A stretch of DNA of 64,000 nucleotides from CAWGXZ01 sp963826695. GTDB lineage: Bacteria; Pseudomonadota; Gammaproteobacteria; Burkholderiales; Burkholderiaceae_C. The stretch lies in the NCBI GenBank assembly GCA_963826695.1, contig CAWGXZ010000006.1, positions 372,001-436,000 on the forward strand, written 5' to 3'. Positions 18,443-26,441 of this stretch are shown here, piece after piece. The notes under the pieces were generated by a model, which was not told where the DNA came from, did not search any database, and worked only from the letters and a program-made list of their open reading frames with translations. Both the position numbers and the translations under genes were made by a program. Each line of letters begins with the position of its first letter. Position 1 is the first letter of the stretch.

Positions 18443-19270
18443 TTGCGGACGCCCATCGCCTTGCTCGAGAGCAAGGGTTTCGAGATCCAGTTCGTCAGCC
18501 ATGCACGAAGCATTCTCGAAGTGGAATTCAGCGACGCCTTGACCGAACTGGCGCAGGCACTCGCCTCGATTGAACTGCCGATCACCGAAATCATCGGCAG
18601 CGGCGGGGGCGAAACCCAGTTTACGCAGCGGCTGCGCAAGTCGCTCGCGGCAATGGGCTGGAAGAAGCACGTCTTCGAGATCACCAAGGTGGTCGACGGC
18701 CGTCCGAAGGAGTCGACCTCGCACGAAGTCGATCATGTCCGGCGCGTCGAGGGCGTTGGCGTTCTGGCGTGCGAGATCGAGTGGAACAACAAGGACCCGT
18801 TCTTTGACCGCGACCTGGAGAACTTCAAGCGGCTTCACGCCGAGGGCGCAATCAGCGCAGGCATCCTGATCACGCGAGGCGCCTCGCTACAGGGTGCGCT
18901 ACGGGATGCAGTACACCGTTTTGCGCTCGAGCGGAAGATCGGCAGTTTCGACGACCTCGCAGTCAACGGCTACTTGCCGACGCCGAAGCAAAGGGCCAAT
19001 GTTCTGAAGCGAGTCGAGCGTGCCAAGGACCCGGTCGACTTCGCCGTGGCGTGGACCGAGAACTTCGTTGGCAACAAGTTTGGGCAGGCGACAACGCACT
19101 GGGCCAAGTTGATGCATCGTGTGCATCGAGGCGTCGGCAACCCCTGTCCCCTGCTTCTCATCGGCTTGCCGTCGAGCATGATCCGCTTCGATGCGGCAGC
19201 AATTGAACAACTGGGCGAGGACGAGACAGCGGGCGACGAAGATGCCGCCACGGGGAGCATGCCGGTTTAG
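18443..19270 (+). CDS. BglII/BamHI-like type II restriction endonuclease
   Basis: This is a PD-(D/E)XK-type nuclease of about 275 residues. A GTG at 18437 overlaps the yejF stop, but GGAGG (18432-18436) abuts it; the TTG at 18443 has correct 6-nt spacing and is preferred. The catalytic cluster is the Asp/Glu region HEVDHVRRVEGVGVLACEIE followed by EWNNKDPFFDRDL, which gives the D...E-x-E pattern of the BamHI/BglII/BstYI group instead of E-x-K. The C-terminal domain includes GILITRGASLQ, also seen in that group. Its neighbour, an MT-A70 methyltransferase, ends on the opposite strand with a 4-nt overlap. Base composition is below the surroundings (32 of 60 G+C in 18481-18540), which suggests transfer. 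The target sequence is unknown. Confidence 0.82.
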   Translation: MRTPIALLESKGFEIQFVSHARSILEVEFSDALTELAQALASIELPITEIIGSGGGETQFTQRLRKSLAAMGWKKHVFEITKVVDGRPKESTSHEVDHVRRVEGVGVLACEIEWNNKDPFFDRDLENFKRLHAEGAISAGILITRGASLQGALRDAVHRFALERKIGSFDDLAVNGYLPTPKQRANVLKRVERAKDPVDFAVAWTENFVGNKFGQATTHWAKLMHRVHRGVGNPCPLLLIGLPSSMIRFDAAAIEQLGEDETAGDEDAATGSMPV

Positions 19271-20052
19271 TCGATCGCCTCGAACAGGTCAGTCTCGGTG
19301 GGAGCTTCGAGCGGCTGCTGGCGCTGCGAGTGGTTTGCATAGGTCGACCAGCTTGGCGCATATCCCTCGTGCGCCTGGTCGCCCCATACCGTCCAACCCG
19401 GTCGGTCGCCCCGTGCGAACAGCTCAAGATAAGGACCTGGACTGCATGAGGTGATGAGCGGGTACTGCTCGTCGGGCTTGCGGCTGTGCTCGCGCTTGCG
19501 CGAGGCAATCGTATTGACCTGGGTTCGCCCCGCCTGGAGGGTTCGGGCGTTCTTGCCGCGGACCCCGAACAGCAACAGTTCAGTGACGTTTCGAAAGTAG
19601 AAGCCGACGCCGCGGCCGTCCGGGCCACCATCCTTGCGCACCTTCTGCCAGACGATATTGGCTTTGTAATTGAAGCCCCAGGCCGCCATGACTGCCAGCC
19701 CGTCGGGAAGCATGGCATTGGGCACCCACAGGTACAGATGCGCGGTTTCCGCTGCAGCTCCCCCCACTGGCAGGGCCTGAATGTCAGCGAGCTTCAGCGT
19801 GGCGTATCGCGACAGCCGCTTGTGCTCGGGGGCGACTTTCCCGGTCTTGTTCTGAAACTGCCAGGGCGGGTCGGCGAGGAGGGTCCCGAAGCGGCGCCCA
19901 TCGATCAATCGCAGAAAGTCGGCTGCGACTTCAGATGTTTCATCGCTAGGCTGGAGCATGCCCGAATCATATCGGGTGGCCGCCGGCGCGAGGCTCGAGC
20001 GGACCGGTGTCGCAAGACGGCCAAGCTCGTTCTGGAAGTCGTCAGCTTGCAT
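19267..20052 (-). CDS. MT-A70 family adenine-specific DNA methyltransferase
   Basis: This 261-residue N6-adenine methyltransferase is probably the protective partner of the convergent nuclease. Motif IV is LLADPPWQF (DPPW, near 58), followed by the SAM-pocket region and LYLWVPNAMLPDGLAVMAAWGF; the KANIVWQK and NVTELLLFGVRG segments are MT-A70 hallmarks, as is ELFARGDRPGWTVWG near the end. The start could be ATG 20052 or the in-frame ATG at 19959 (MLQPSDETSE), which is 62 residues before nothing essential, since DPPW lies downstream of both. A 20-bp LexA-box-like palindrome lies 5 nt upstream of ATG 20052. Its stop overlaps that of the nuclease. Confidence 0.88.
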   Translation of the reverse strand: MQADDFQNELGRLATPVRSSLAPAATRYDSGMLQPSDETSEVAADFLRLIDGRRFGTLLADPPWQFQNKTGKVAPEHKRLSRYATLKLADIQALPVGGAAAETAHLYLWVPNAMLPDGLAVMAAWGFNYKANIVWQKVRKDGGPDGRGVGFYFRNVTELLLFGVRGKNARTLQAGRTQVNTIASRKREHSRKPDEQYPLITSCSPGPYLELFARGDRPGWTVWGDQAHEGYAPSWSTYANHSQRQQPLEAPTETDLFEAID

Positions 20053-20057
20053 TCACC

Positions 20058-20077
20058 AACTGTATGCGCATACAGTT
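20058..20077. promoter_or_regulatory. LexA-box-like palindrome upstream of the methyltransferase gene
   Basis: AACTGTATGCGCATACAGTT is a perfect 20-bp inverted repeat. It matches the SOS-box form CTGT-N8-ACAG of gamma- and betaproteobacterial LexA. On the minus strand TTGCCG, a 17-nt gap and TACAGT can be drawn as a promoter overlapping it. The position, ending 5 nt before ATG 20052, would block that promoter or the ribosome-binding site. It might instead be bound by an R-M controller or belong to a mobile-element end. Confidence 0.6.
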
Positions 20078-20202
20078 TGCTCGGCAAGTGAAAAGTCCTC
20101 ATTCGGTGAAAACTCCATTCGACGCACGGATGCGGCGGGGACGCTGAACGGCGTCTGTAGACCCGGGCCCTGATTCAAGCGGCCCGAGGTCATGAAAACA
20201 GA

Positions 20203-20520
20203 TCAGCCCGTGATGATCAGCTGGTTGTCGACCGACTTGACGCCCTTGATATTGCGGGCCAGGTCCTCGGCCTTGCGGCGCAGCGCCAGCGACTTGACTT
20301 CGCCGCGCAGCCGCACGGCGCCCTGGGTGGTGTCGACATTGATCTTCAGCGCGCTCAAGTCCGGGTCGGCGACCAGGGCGGCTTTCAGCTGGGTGCCGAT
20401 CGTGACGTCGTCCACCGCCTCGCCGACGGTCCGCGTCGGGCCACCGGGGCCGCCCATCATTCCAGCGCATCCCGAAAGGCCGAGAGCCGCCACCATCGAG
20501 GCCATGATCAGAGTCTTCAT
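20203..20520 (-). CDS. BON-domain lipoprotein
   Basis: This 105-residue protein starts at ATG 20520 after AAAGGA. It has a type II signal peptide with lipobox LSGC, so Cys18 would be lipidated. A single BON domain follows (DDVTIGTQLKAALVADPDLSALKINVDTTQGAVRLRGEV to VKSVDNQLIITG). BON proteins such as OsmY and DolP bind phospholipids and support outer-membrane integrity. It stands alone, with about 130 nt to the next element downstream (the palindrome) and no operon partner. Confidence 0.9.
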   Translation of the reverse strand: MKTLIMASMVAALGLSGCAGMMGGPGGPTRTVGEAVDDVTIGTQLKAALVADPDLSALKINVDTTQGAVRLRGEVKSLALRRKAEDLARNIKGVKSVDNQLIITG

Positions 20521-20692
20521 TGCAATTCCTTTGTTGAAGTCCCCGCAGTCGCGGGTGCAGGTTGAGTGACGCGCTGCGCCGGATCGGCGACCCGGTCAAG
20601 CAAGGCCGGTCGAGCAGCGCGGCCGCAGCTTAATGGCAAACATCGTGCAGACCCCCGGTTGCGAGCACGCCGAGGCAACAGACTGCTTCGGT

Positions 20693-21160
20693 TCACGCGG
20701 TCGGCAGCCGCCACATCCAGACCGCCACCGCAGCGCAGCAGCCGGCAGGCAACCCGCACCAGGGCGCGGGCAGCGTCCACCAAACGAATGCCGAGCCGAT
20801 CGTCATCGAGGCCAGCGCCAGCTGCTTGGCACGTCGCGGCATGGCGTGGTGCTCGCGCCAGGCACGGATCGGCGGCCCCAGGTGGGGGTGGGCCAGGAGC
20901 CAGGCTTCGCAGCGCCGGCTGCCGCGCGAAAAGCAGAACGCGGCGAGCAGGAGGAAGGGAACGGTCGGCAACACCGGCAGCGCGATACCGACGAAGCCGA
21001 GAACCAGGCTCGCGCCACCGGCGACGATCCACAGCCCGCGCTGCCAGCCGTGCGATGCAAGGGGCTTGTCCACGCTGGCGATGCTAAGGGCGGCGGTGCG
21101 TACGGCGATCAGCCGGCCGAACCCGACCCGCGCGTGGGGACGCGAAAGGCGCGTTCGCAT
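20693..21160 (-). CDS. DUF454 (YbaN-type) membrane protein
   Basis: This 155-residue inner-membrane protein starts at ATG 21160; an open frame reaches 21253 and a GTG lies at 21073, so the start is uncertain. The DUF454 signature is clear: LWIVAGGASLVLGFVGIALP followed by VLPTVPFLLLAAFCFSRGS, then the WLLAHPHLGPPIRAWREHHA segment and a second hydrophobic pair. Function is unknown. The 5' end faces the small conserved gene at 21213 with only 52 nt between them. Confidence 0.82.
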   Translation of the reverse strand: MRTRLSRPHARVGFGRLIAVRTAALSIASVDKPLASHGWQRGLWIVAGGASLVLGFVGIALPVLPTVPFLLLAAFCFSRGSRRCEAWLLAHPHLGPPIRAWREHHAMPRRAKQLALASMTIGSAFVWWTLPAPWCGLPAGCCAAVAVWMWRLPTA

Positions 21161-21212
21161 GGCGGGTCGACGCTGCCGGGGCGGGAAGCGGTCGCACGCC
21201 GACAATGGCGCC

Positions 21213-21530
21213 ATGTCCGACGAAAGCCAGGTTTTCATTCCGCCATCGTTCATTGCCCTCTACCTGGCGCCGGGTCGCACCCGGCCGAGTGCCTCACGCG
21301 AAACGATCGCCGCGCGTCACGAGTTCTGCGAGGACCTGGCAACGATGCTCACCGAGCCGGCCGCGACCCGGCTATGGCAGCTCGGCATCACCGAGTCGGA
21401 CGTGCTGGAGCGCATGCACCGCGGGCTGATCGGCGGCGACACGCCGGTCAGCGAGGCGGAGGCCGAATGGGTGATCGGCCGGCTTGCCGAGCTGCTGAAC
21501 TGGCAGCTGCCGCGGATCGAACGCGAGTAA
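21213..21530 (+). CDS. Small conserved protein of unknown function
   Basis: This 105-residue acidic, helical protein starts at ATG 21213 (MSDESQVFIPPSFIALYLAP). It resembles a small family seen in Betaproteobacteria, with the HEFCEDLATMLTE helix and a C-terminal EWVIGRLAELLNWQLPRIERE helix, but I know no experimentally defined role. No signal peptide, membrane segment or catalytic motif is visible. It runs divergently from the DUF454 gene. Confidence 0.72.
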   Translation: MSDESQVFIPPSFIALYLAPGRTRPSASRETIAARHEFCEDLATMLTEPAATRLWQLGITESDVLERMHRGLIGGDTPVSEAEAEWVIGRLAELLNWQLPRIERE

Positions 21531-21569
21531 CGAGGCGAACGCCGCGTTGCGGCCCAGTCGCCGGCCGCT

Positions 21570-21605
21570 GTCTCAGGCCGTTGTCTCAGGCCGTTGTCTC
21601 AGGCC
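21570..21605. repeat. 13-bp tandem repeat at the 3' end of the permease gene
   Basis: The unit GTCTCAGGCCGTT occurs twice in full (21570, 21583), and a third partial copy (21596-21605) contains the last codons and stop of the PhnE-like gene. The array probably arose by slippage at the gene end. Confidence 0.8.
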
Positions 21606-22450
21606 AGCAAGCGCCGCAGCGCAGCGCTCAGCGCGTCCGCCAGCAGCACCAGCAGCAGGAAGACGATGAGGATCGTGCTGGCTTCGCCGCCGTCGAGCAT
21701 CTTCATCGACTGGTCCATCAGCTGGCCCAGGCCGCCGGCGCCGACGAAACCCATCACCACCGAGGCGCGTACCGCACATTCCCAGCGGTAGACGGTGTAG
21801 GACGCCAGCTCCTGCGCGGCGCCGGGAATCAGCCCGTAGGCCAGCGCGGCCAGGCGGCCGCTGCCGGCTTCGAGCAGTGCCCGCGCAGGCCGGGTGTCGC
21901 TCGACTCCAGAATTTCCGCGTAGACCTTGCCGAGCAGGCCGCCGTAGCTGATCGCCAGCGCCAGCACGCCCGCGCCGGGGCCGAGTCCGAGCGCGCGCAC
22001 GAAGATCAGCGCCCAGACCAGCTCGGGCACGGCACGCAACAGCAGCAGCACGCTGCGGCTGGCGAGCCGGACACTGCGGCCGCGCCAGCGCGAGGGTCCC
22101 GGCCCGATGCGGGAAATCGACAGCGACTCGGTCGTCAGCAGCGCCAGCGGCACCGCCAGCAGCATCGCCAGCGCGATGCCGGCGGTCGCCATCGCCAGCG
22201 TTTCCAGCGTCGCGCGCAGCAGCAGCGCCAGGAAGGCGGGCGCCACCGACGGCGGCAGGAAGCCCGCCAGGAAGCCGCCGATCACCTGCAGGTTGCCCGA
22301 ATCGAAAAGTCGCCAGGGCTTGAACTCGGCCAGCTGCAACAGCGGCCAGAGCACGAGCAGCGCGGCGAGCGCCAACATCAGGCGCCTGCGCGCCTGCGGA
22401 TCGTGGGTTGGCCCCGCGGTGGAAAAGGCCGCGGCGCTGGTCGCGCTCAT
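21599..22450 (-). CDS. PhnE-like ABC transporter permease, putative selenium oxyanion importer
   Basis: This 283-residue permease has an N-terminal helix (LMLALAALLVLWPLLQL) and at least five further helices. The core resembles PhnE: LEGTLRIALLGT-like entry is replaced by LLLRATLETLAMATAGIALAML, and the EAA-type loop runs GKVYAEILESSDTRPARALL to GAGSGRLAALAYGLIPGAAQE. MGFVGAGGLGQLMDQSMKML is the family's C-terminal motif. The ATG overlaps the stop of the ATPase gene by 4 nt. PhnCDE-like systems import phosphonate, phosphite or phosphate; the senA/selD context suggests a selenium anion here, which is an inference. Confidence 0.86.
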   Translation of the reverse strand: MSATSAAAFSTAGPTHDPQARRRLMLALAALLVLWPLLQLAEFKPWRLFDSGNLQVIGGFLAGFLPPSVAPAFLALLLRATLETLAMATAGIALAMLLAVPLALLTTESLSISRIGPGPSRWRGRSVRLASRSVLLLLRAVPELVWALIFVRALGLGPGAGVLALAISYGGLLGKVYAEILESSDTRPARALLEAGSGRLAALAYGLIPGAAQELASYTVYRWECAVRASVVMGFVGAGGLGQLMDQSMKMLDGGEASTILIVFLLLVLLADALSAALRRLLA

Positions 22451-23292
22451 CGGCAGATCGGGCGCACCAGCGGAATCACCTGCGCCCCATCCGCTCGGCC
22501 TGCCAAGGCGGGGTCGCCGCGCAACGGCACGCCCTGGAGCGGCAGCTGCTCGCCCTCGGCGCCGTAAAGCTCGTGCAGCATGGCCTCGCTCACCTGGTCG
22601 GCCGCCGCGTCGAAGACCACCGCGCCGCCGCGCATGCCGACGATGCGCGGAAACCAGCGCAAGGCCAGATCGACCGCGTGCAGCGAGGCCACCAGGGTGC
22701 TGCCCTGCGCCTCGCTGCGTGCGACCAGCTGGCCGATCGCGGCATCCGCCAGCGACGGGTCGAGCGCCGAAACCGGCTCGTCGGCGAGCAGCAGCTCGGG
22801 CCGCTGATAGAGCACCCGGGCGATGCCGACCCGCTGCAACTGCCCGCCGGATAGCCGGTCGCAGCGGTCGAACAGCCGGTCCGCGAGGTCCAGGCTGGCG
22901 AGCGTCTCGCGCGCCCCGGCAATGTCCCCCGGATAGAGCAGCGACCCGAGCGCGCGGAAGGCCGACCAATGGCCGAGACGGCCGGCGAGCACCGCGGTCA
23001 CCACCCGCAGCCGCGGCGGCAGCGGCGGTGCCTGGTGGACCATGCCGACGCGCGCACGCAACCGGCGCAGCGCGCCGGCGCCGCACTGCCATGGATTGAC
23101 GCCGAGCACCTCGACCCGCCCCTCGGTCGGCCGCAGCGAGCAGCCGAGCAGCCGCAGCAGGCTGGTCTTGCCGGCACCGGACGGGCCGATGATCGCCAGG
23201 CGCTCGCCGGCCGCCGCGGCCAGCGTCACCCGCTGCAGCGCGCGGTGGCCGTTGGGGTGGACCAGCCCGGCGTCGTGCAGCGCCAGTGTCAT
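22447..23292 (-). CDS. PhnC-like ABC transporter ATP-binding protein, putative selenium oxyanion importer
   Basis: This 281-residue ATPase has Walker A IGPSGAGKTSLLRLLG near 35, signature RLSGGQLQRVGIARVLYQ, Walker B LLLADEPVSALDP and an H-loop in LVASLHAVDLALRWF. The PhnC-type FNLI-R region is replaced by GALRRLRARVGMVHQAPPLPP. It lies between the binding protein (19 nt upstream) and the permease (4-nt overlap), so the three form one transporter operon downstream of senA. Confidence 0.9.
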   Translation of the reverse strand: MTLALHDAGLVHPNGHRALQRVTLAAAAGERLAIIGPSGAGKTSLLRLLGCSLRPTEGRVEVLGVNPWQCGAGALRRLRARVGMVHQAPPLPPRLRVVTAVLAGRLGHWSAFRALGSLLYPGDIAGARETLASLDLADRLFDRCDRLSGGQLQRVGIARVLYQRPELLLADEPVSALDPSLADAAIGQLVARSEAQGSTLVASLHAVDLALRWFPRIVGMRGGAVVFDAAADQVSEAMLHELYGAEGEQLPLQGVPLRGDPALAGRADGAQVIPLVRPICR

Positions 23293-23311
23293 GCTGCCGT
23301 GCGCCCCGGCG

Positions 23312-24175
23312 TCACTTGATCAGGCCGCCGGCCTTGGCCGCGGCCTCGATGCCGTCGTAGTTCGAGGCCTGGGTGGGAATGAACTTGGTGGCGCGCTGCA
23401 GGGCGAGTATTTCCTTGTGCTCGGCCACTGCCGGGTCGAGCTTGAGGAAGGCGTCGCGGATCTTTCGCGTCAGCGTGGCGTCGAGCCCCGGCCGCACCGT
23501 CCAGTTGTAGTCGTAGTAGGGCGGCGTCGTCGCCAGCACGCGCACCTTGGCGGCGTTCGGATTGGCGCTTTCGACCAGCTTCTCCCAGACCGAGGCGTTG
23601 AGCACGCCGCCGTCGGCCCGGCCCGAGGCGACGAAGGCGACGGTCGCATCGTGCGCGCCCGAGAAGGCGACGGTCTTGAAATCCCGGTCGGCGTCGATGC
23701 CCTCCTTCTGCAGGAAGAAGCGCGGCATCAGGTGCCCCGAGGTCGACGATGGCGAGCCGAAGGCGAAGGTCTTGCCTTTGAGCTCGGCCAGCGATCGCAC
23801 CGGGCTGGCTGCGGGGACGATGAAGCGGCTGGTGAACTTCTCGTCCTCGGCGCGCTGCACGATCGGCTGCGCGCCGCCCTGCGTGCGCAGCTTGGCCTGC
23901 ACGTAGGTGAAGCCGCCGAGCCAGGCCAGGTCGATCTTGTTGTTCGCCAGGCCTTCGACCACGGCGGCGTAGTCGGTCACCGGCGTGAACTGGACGTCGA
24001 CGCCGGTCTCCTTCTTCAGGTAGTCACCGAGCGGCTTGAACTTGCGCTGCAGTTCGGTCGGAGATTCGTCCGGAATGGCCGAGACGCGCAGCACGGCGGG
24101 TTGCGCCAGCAGTGGCGTGGCGGCAGCGGCAACGCCCAGGGCGACGAGGGTTCGGAGAAAGTGGCGCGTTTGCAT
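23312..24175 (-). CDS. PhnD-like ABC transporter substrate-binding protein, putative selenium oxyanion-binding
   Basis: This 287-residue periplasmic binding protein has a signal peptide (about 1-25, ending LLAQPA). PhnD-type features are LRVSAIPDESPTELQRKFKP, the ligand loop GGFTYVQAKLRTQGGA, FAFGSPSSTSGHLMPRFFL and FSGAHDATVAFVASGRADGG. TIGRFAM recognises a subfamily of such proteins next to selD as putative selenate-binding (TIGR04553). This gene lies 45 nt downstream of senA and upstream of its ATPase and permease. The ligand could still be phosphite or phosphonate. Confidence 0.88.
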   Translation of the reverse strand: MQTRHFLRTLVALGVAAAATPLLAQPAVLRVSAIPDESPTELQRKFKPLGDYLKKETGVDVQFTPVTDYAAVVEGLANNKIDLAWLGGFTYVQAKLRTQGGAQPIVQRAEDEKFTSRFIVPAASPVRSLAELKGKTFAFGSPSSTSGHLMPRFFLQKEGIDADRDFKTVAFSGAHDATVAFVASGRADGGVLNASVWEKLVESANPNAAKVRVLATTPPYYDYNWTVRPGLDATLTRKIRDAFLKLDPAVAEHKEILALQRATKFIPTQASNYDGIEAAAKAGGLIK

Positions 24176-24220
24176 GGTTGATTTCAGGAGGCGTGGTGGG
24201 ATCAGGGGTGAGCGGGGTGT

Positions 24221-25411
24221 TCAGAGCCGCGCCGTGCGAAAGCCGGCGAACACATCAACGCGGCTGGGCATGAAAAAGTTGCGAAAGCCGGCATCGCGCA
24301 ATCGCACCGGGGTGGCGAACGACGCGCCGCGCAGCTCGCGGTGGCTGTCGAACCAGGGGGCGGAGTAGTCGGCATAAAGCCCGGCCTCGAAGCCCGGATA
24401 CGGCCGAAAGCAGTCGGCGGTCCATTCCCAGACGGCGCCCCACTGGAAGGACGTGCCGGCAGCGCGGGCGGCATGTTCCCACTCGGCCGCGCTCGGCAGC
24501 CGCCGCCCGACCCAGCGGCAGTAGGCCTCGGCCTCCCAGGCGGTGATGTGCACCACCGGGCTGGCGGGATCGAGCGGCGTCCAGCGGTCGAACCAGCGGC
24601 TCTCCCAGCCCTCGGCCGTGCGCCGCCAGCGCTGCGGCTGGCGCCGGCCGCAGGTCGCCAGCCACTCGCCGGCGGCGCCGGGCCAGCAGCGGCGATCGTC
24701 GTAGCCGCCGGCCTCGACGAAGCGCAGGAAGTCGCCGGCGGCGAGCGGCGCGGCGTCGATGACGAAGTCATCGAGCACCACCGCCGCGCCCGGCAGCTCG
24801 TTGTCGAAGGCGAAGCCGCGGCTGGATGGCGTTCGGCCGATCGTCGTCGGGCCACCCGGCAGGCGCAGCTCGCCGTCCGCGACCGATTCCGGTGCTGGCG
24901 GGGACAGTCCCGGCGGCGGCGCACAGGCCAGCGTGCTGCGCAGCACCGCCATGGCTTCGCCATGCATGTCCTCGTGGAACAACACCAGGCGGAAGGGGTA
25001 GAGCGCTGCGTCGTCGGCGTCGACCGGCAGGGCAGCGAGCTGCTCCAGCAGCGCGTCGAGTTGCGCGCGCAGCATCGCCAGAACCTGCTCGCGCGTCGGC
25101 AGCGGCGCCGCCCAGCGCTCGATGTGCGGTATCCGCGATGAATCGAACACGCTGTCCGGCGCTGCGTGCTGTGCCGGGCGCCCGGCAACGACGTGCCCGT
25201 CCGGGTCGACACGGTGCGGGCCGCGCAGCGCAAAGAACTCGGCAAACCAGGCGACGTGGCCCAGCTCCCAGGCCAGCGGATTGACGCCCGCCGCCGGCTC
25301 GGGCAACCAGGCCGCGTCGGGCAGATCGAGCGTCCAGGCCAGCAGACGGGAGCGGCTGTCGAGCAGCGCGGCGGCGAGTGCCGGCCCGGCAAGCTGACGC
25401 GCGTCAGGCAA
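24221..25411 (-). CDS. senA: Selenoneine synthase SenA (EgtB-like iron enzyme)
   Basis: This 396-residue homologue of ergothioneine synthase EgtB would join a selenosugar to hercynine, using O2, on the way to selenoneine. The N-terminal DinB-type domain carries His52 (ELGHVAWF) and the iron-binding HX3HXE motif at His146, His150 and Glu152 (FHEDMHGE). A C-terminal formylglycine-generating-enzyme-like domain follows (about 190-396; PVVHITAWEAEAYCRWVGRRLPS, VWEWTADCFRPY). The start is a TTG at 25411. senB begins divergently only 28 nt away. Next to senB and selD this is SenA rather than EgtB, as in the described senABC clusters of Variovorax. Confidence 0.9.
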   Translation of the reverse strand: MPDARQLAGPALAAALLDSRSRLLAWTLDLPDAAWLPEPAAGVNPLAWELGHVAWFAEFFALRGPHRVDPDGHVVAGRPAQHAAPDSVFDSSRIPHIERWAAPLPTREQVLAMLRAQLDALLEQLAALPVDADDAALYPFRLVLFHEDMHGEAMAVLRSTLACAPPPGLSPPAPESVADGELRLPGGPTTIGRTPSSRGFAFDNELPGAAVVLDDFVIDAAPLAAGDFLRFVEAGGYDDRRCWPGAAGEWLATCGRRQPQRWRRTAEGWESRWFDRWTPLDPASPVVHITAWEAEAYCRWVGRRLPSAAEWEHAARAAGTSFQWGAVWEWTADCFRPYPGFEAGLYADYSAPWFDSHRELRGASFATPVRLRDAGFRNFFMPSRVDVFAGFRTARL

Positions 25412-25439
25412 GCTTCGACCCGCGTGACAAGATCAGCCC

Positions 25440-26414
25440 ATGGGCAAGCCGCGCATCTTTCTGGTTTCGCCGGCATTGGCTGCGGCCAACAACGGCAACT
25501 GGCACACCGCGGCACGCTGGCGCGACTTTCTCGAGCCGGTTGCCGACACGGAGATTGCCCAGGAATGGCGCGGCGAGCCGGCCGACGCGTTGATCGCGCT
25601 GCATGCCCGCCGCTCGGCCGATTCGGTTGCGCGCTTCGCAGCGACGCGAAGGCCGCTTGCGGTGGTGCTGACCGGCACCGACCTGTACCGGGATATCGAC
25701 GAGGATGCGGCAGCGCAGCATTCGCTGGAGTGTGCCACCGGCCTCGTCGTCCTGCAGCCGCAGGGCCTGCAGCGGCTGAGCCCGGCGCACCGCGCGAAGG
25801 CACGGGCGATCGTCCAGTCGGCCGAGCGGGTCGAACCGGTGCCCCGAGCGGGCGGCTGCCGCTTCGTCGCCGTCGGTCACCTGCGCGAGGAAAAGGACCC
25901 GGCGACGCTGCTGCACGCCGTGCGGCGGCTGCAGCCCGAGGCGGGATTCGAGACCGTGCACATCGGCGCTGCGCTCGATCCGGTGCTCGGCGCGCTGGCC
26001 CGCCAAACCGCCGCCGACTGCCCGCACTACCGCTGGCTCGGCGCGCTGGCGCACGCCGAGACGCGCAACTGGATCGCCCGCGCCAGCGCACTGGTGCATC
26101 CCAGCCGCATCGAAGGCGGTGCCAATGTCGTCATCGAGGCGGTGCGCTCGGCGGTTCCGGTGCTGGCAAGCCGCATCGACGGCAACGTCGGCCTGCTCGG
26201 CAGCGACTACGACGGCTATTTCCCGGCAGGCGACTCCGGCGCGCTGGCCGGGCAGATGCGGCGCTTTTGCAACGACAGCGCATTCGCCGACCGGCTGCGC
26301 GCGCAGTGCGCGCTCGTCGAGCCCGGCCTGCGCCCGGAAGTCGAAGCCGCCGCGGTGCGCATGCTGGTTGCCGATCTCCTTGCCGGCCGCGGGCCGACCC
26401 TGCGCGCCGGATAA
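25440..26414 (+). CDS. senB: Selenosugar synthase SenB (glycosyltransferase family 4-like)
   Basis: This 324-residue glycosyltransferase is expected to transfer selenium from selenophosphate to a UDP-sugar to make a selenosugar. The senB signature region GNWHTAARWRDFLEPV lies in the N-terminal lobe, and LTGTDLYRD follows. The C-terminal nucleotide-sugar site is VHPSRIEGGANVVIEAVRSA with the E-x7-E pair, then VLASRIDGNVGLLG and DYDGYFPAGD, which are characteristic of this family. The start is ATG 25440. SelD/SenC follows 27 nt later. Confidence 0.88.
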   Translation: MGKPRIFLVSPALAAANNGNWHTAARWRDFLEPVADTEIAQEWRGEPADALIALHARRSADSVARFAATRRPLAVVLTGTDLYRDIDEDAAAQHSLECATGLVVLQPQGLQRLSPAHRAKARAIVQSAERVEPVPRAGGCRFVAVGHLREEKDPATLLHAVRRLQPEAGFETVHIGAALDPVLGALARQTAADCPHYRWLGALAHAETRNWIARASALVHPSRIEGGANVVIEAVRSAVPVLASRIDGNVGLLGSDYDGYFPAGDSGALAGQMRRFCNDSAFADRLRAQCALVEPGLRPEVEAAAVRMLVADLLAGRGPTLRAG

Positions 26415-26441
26415 TCGGCGCGCCTTCGACCCGAGGAAACC

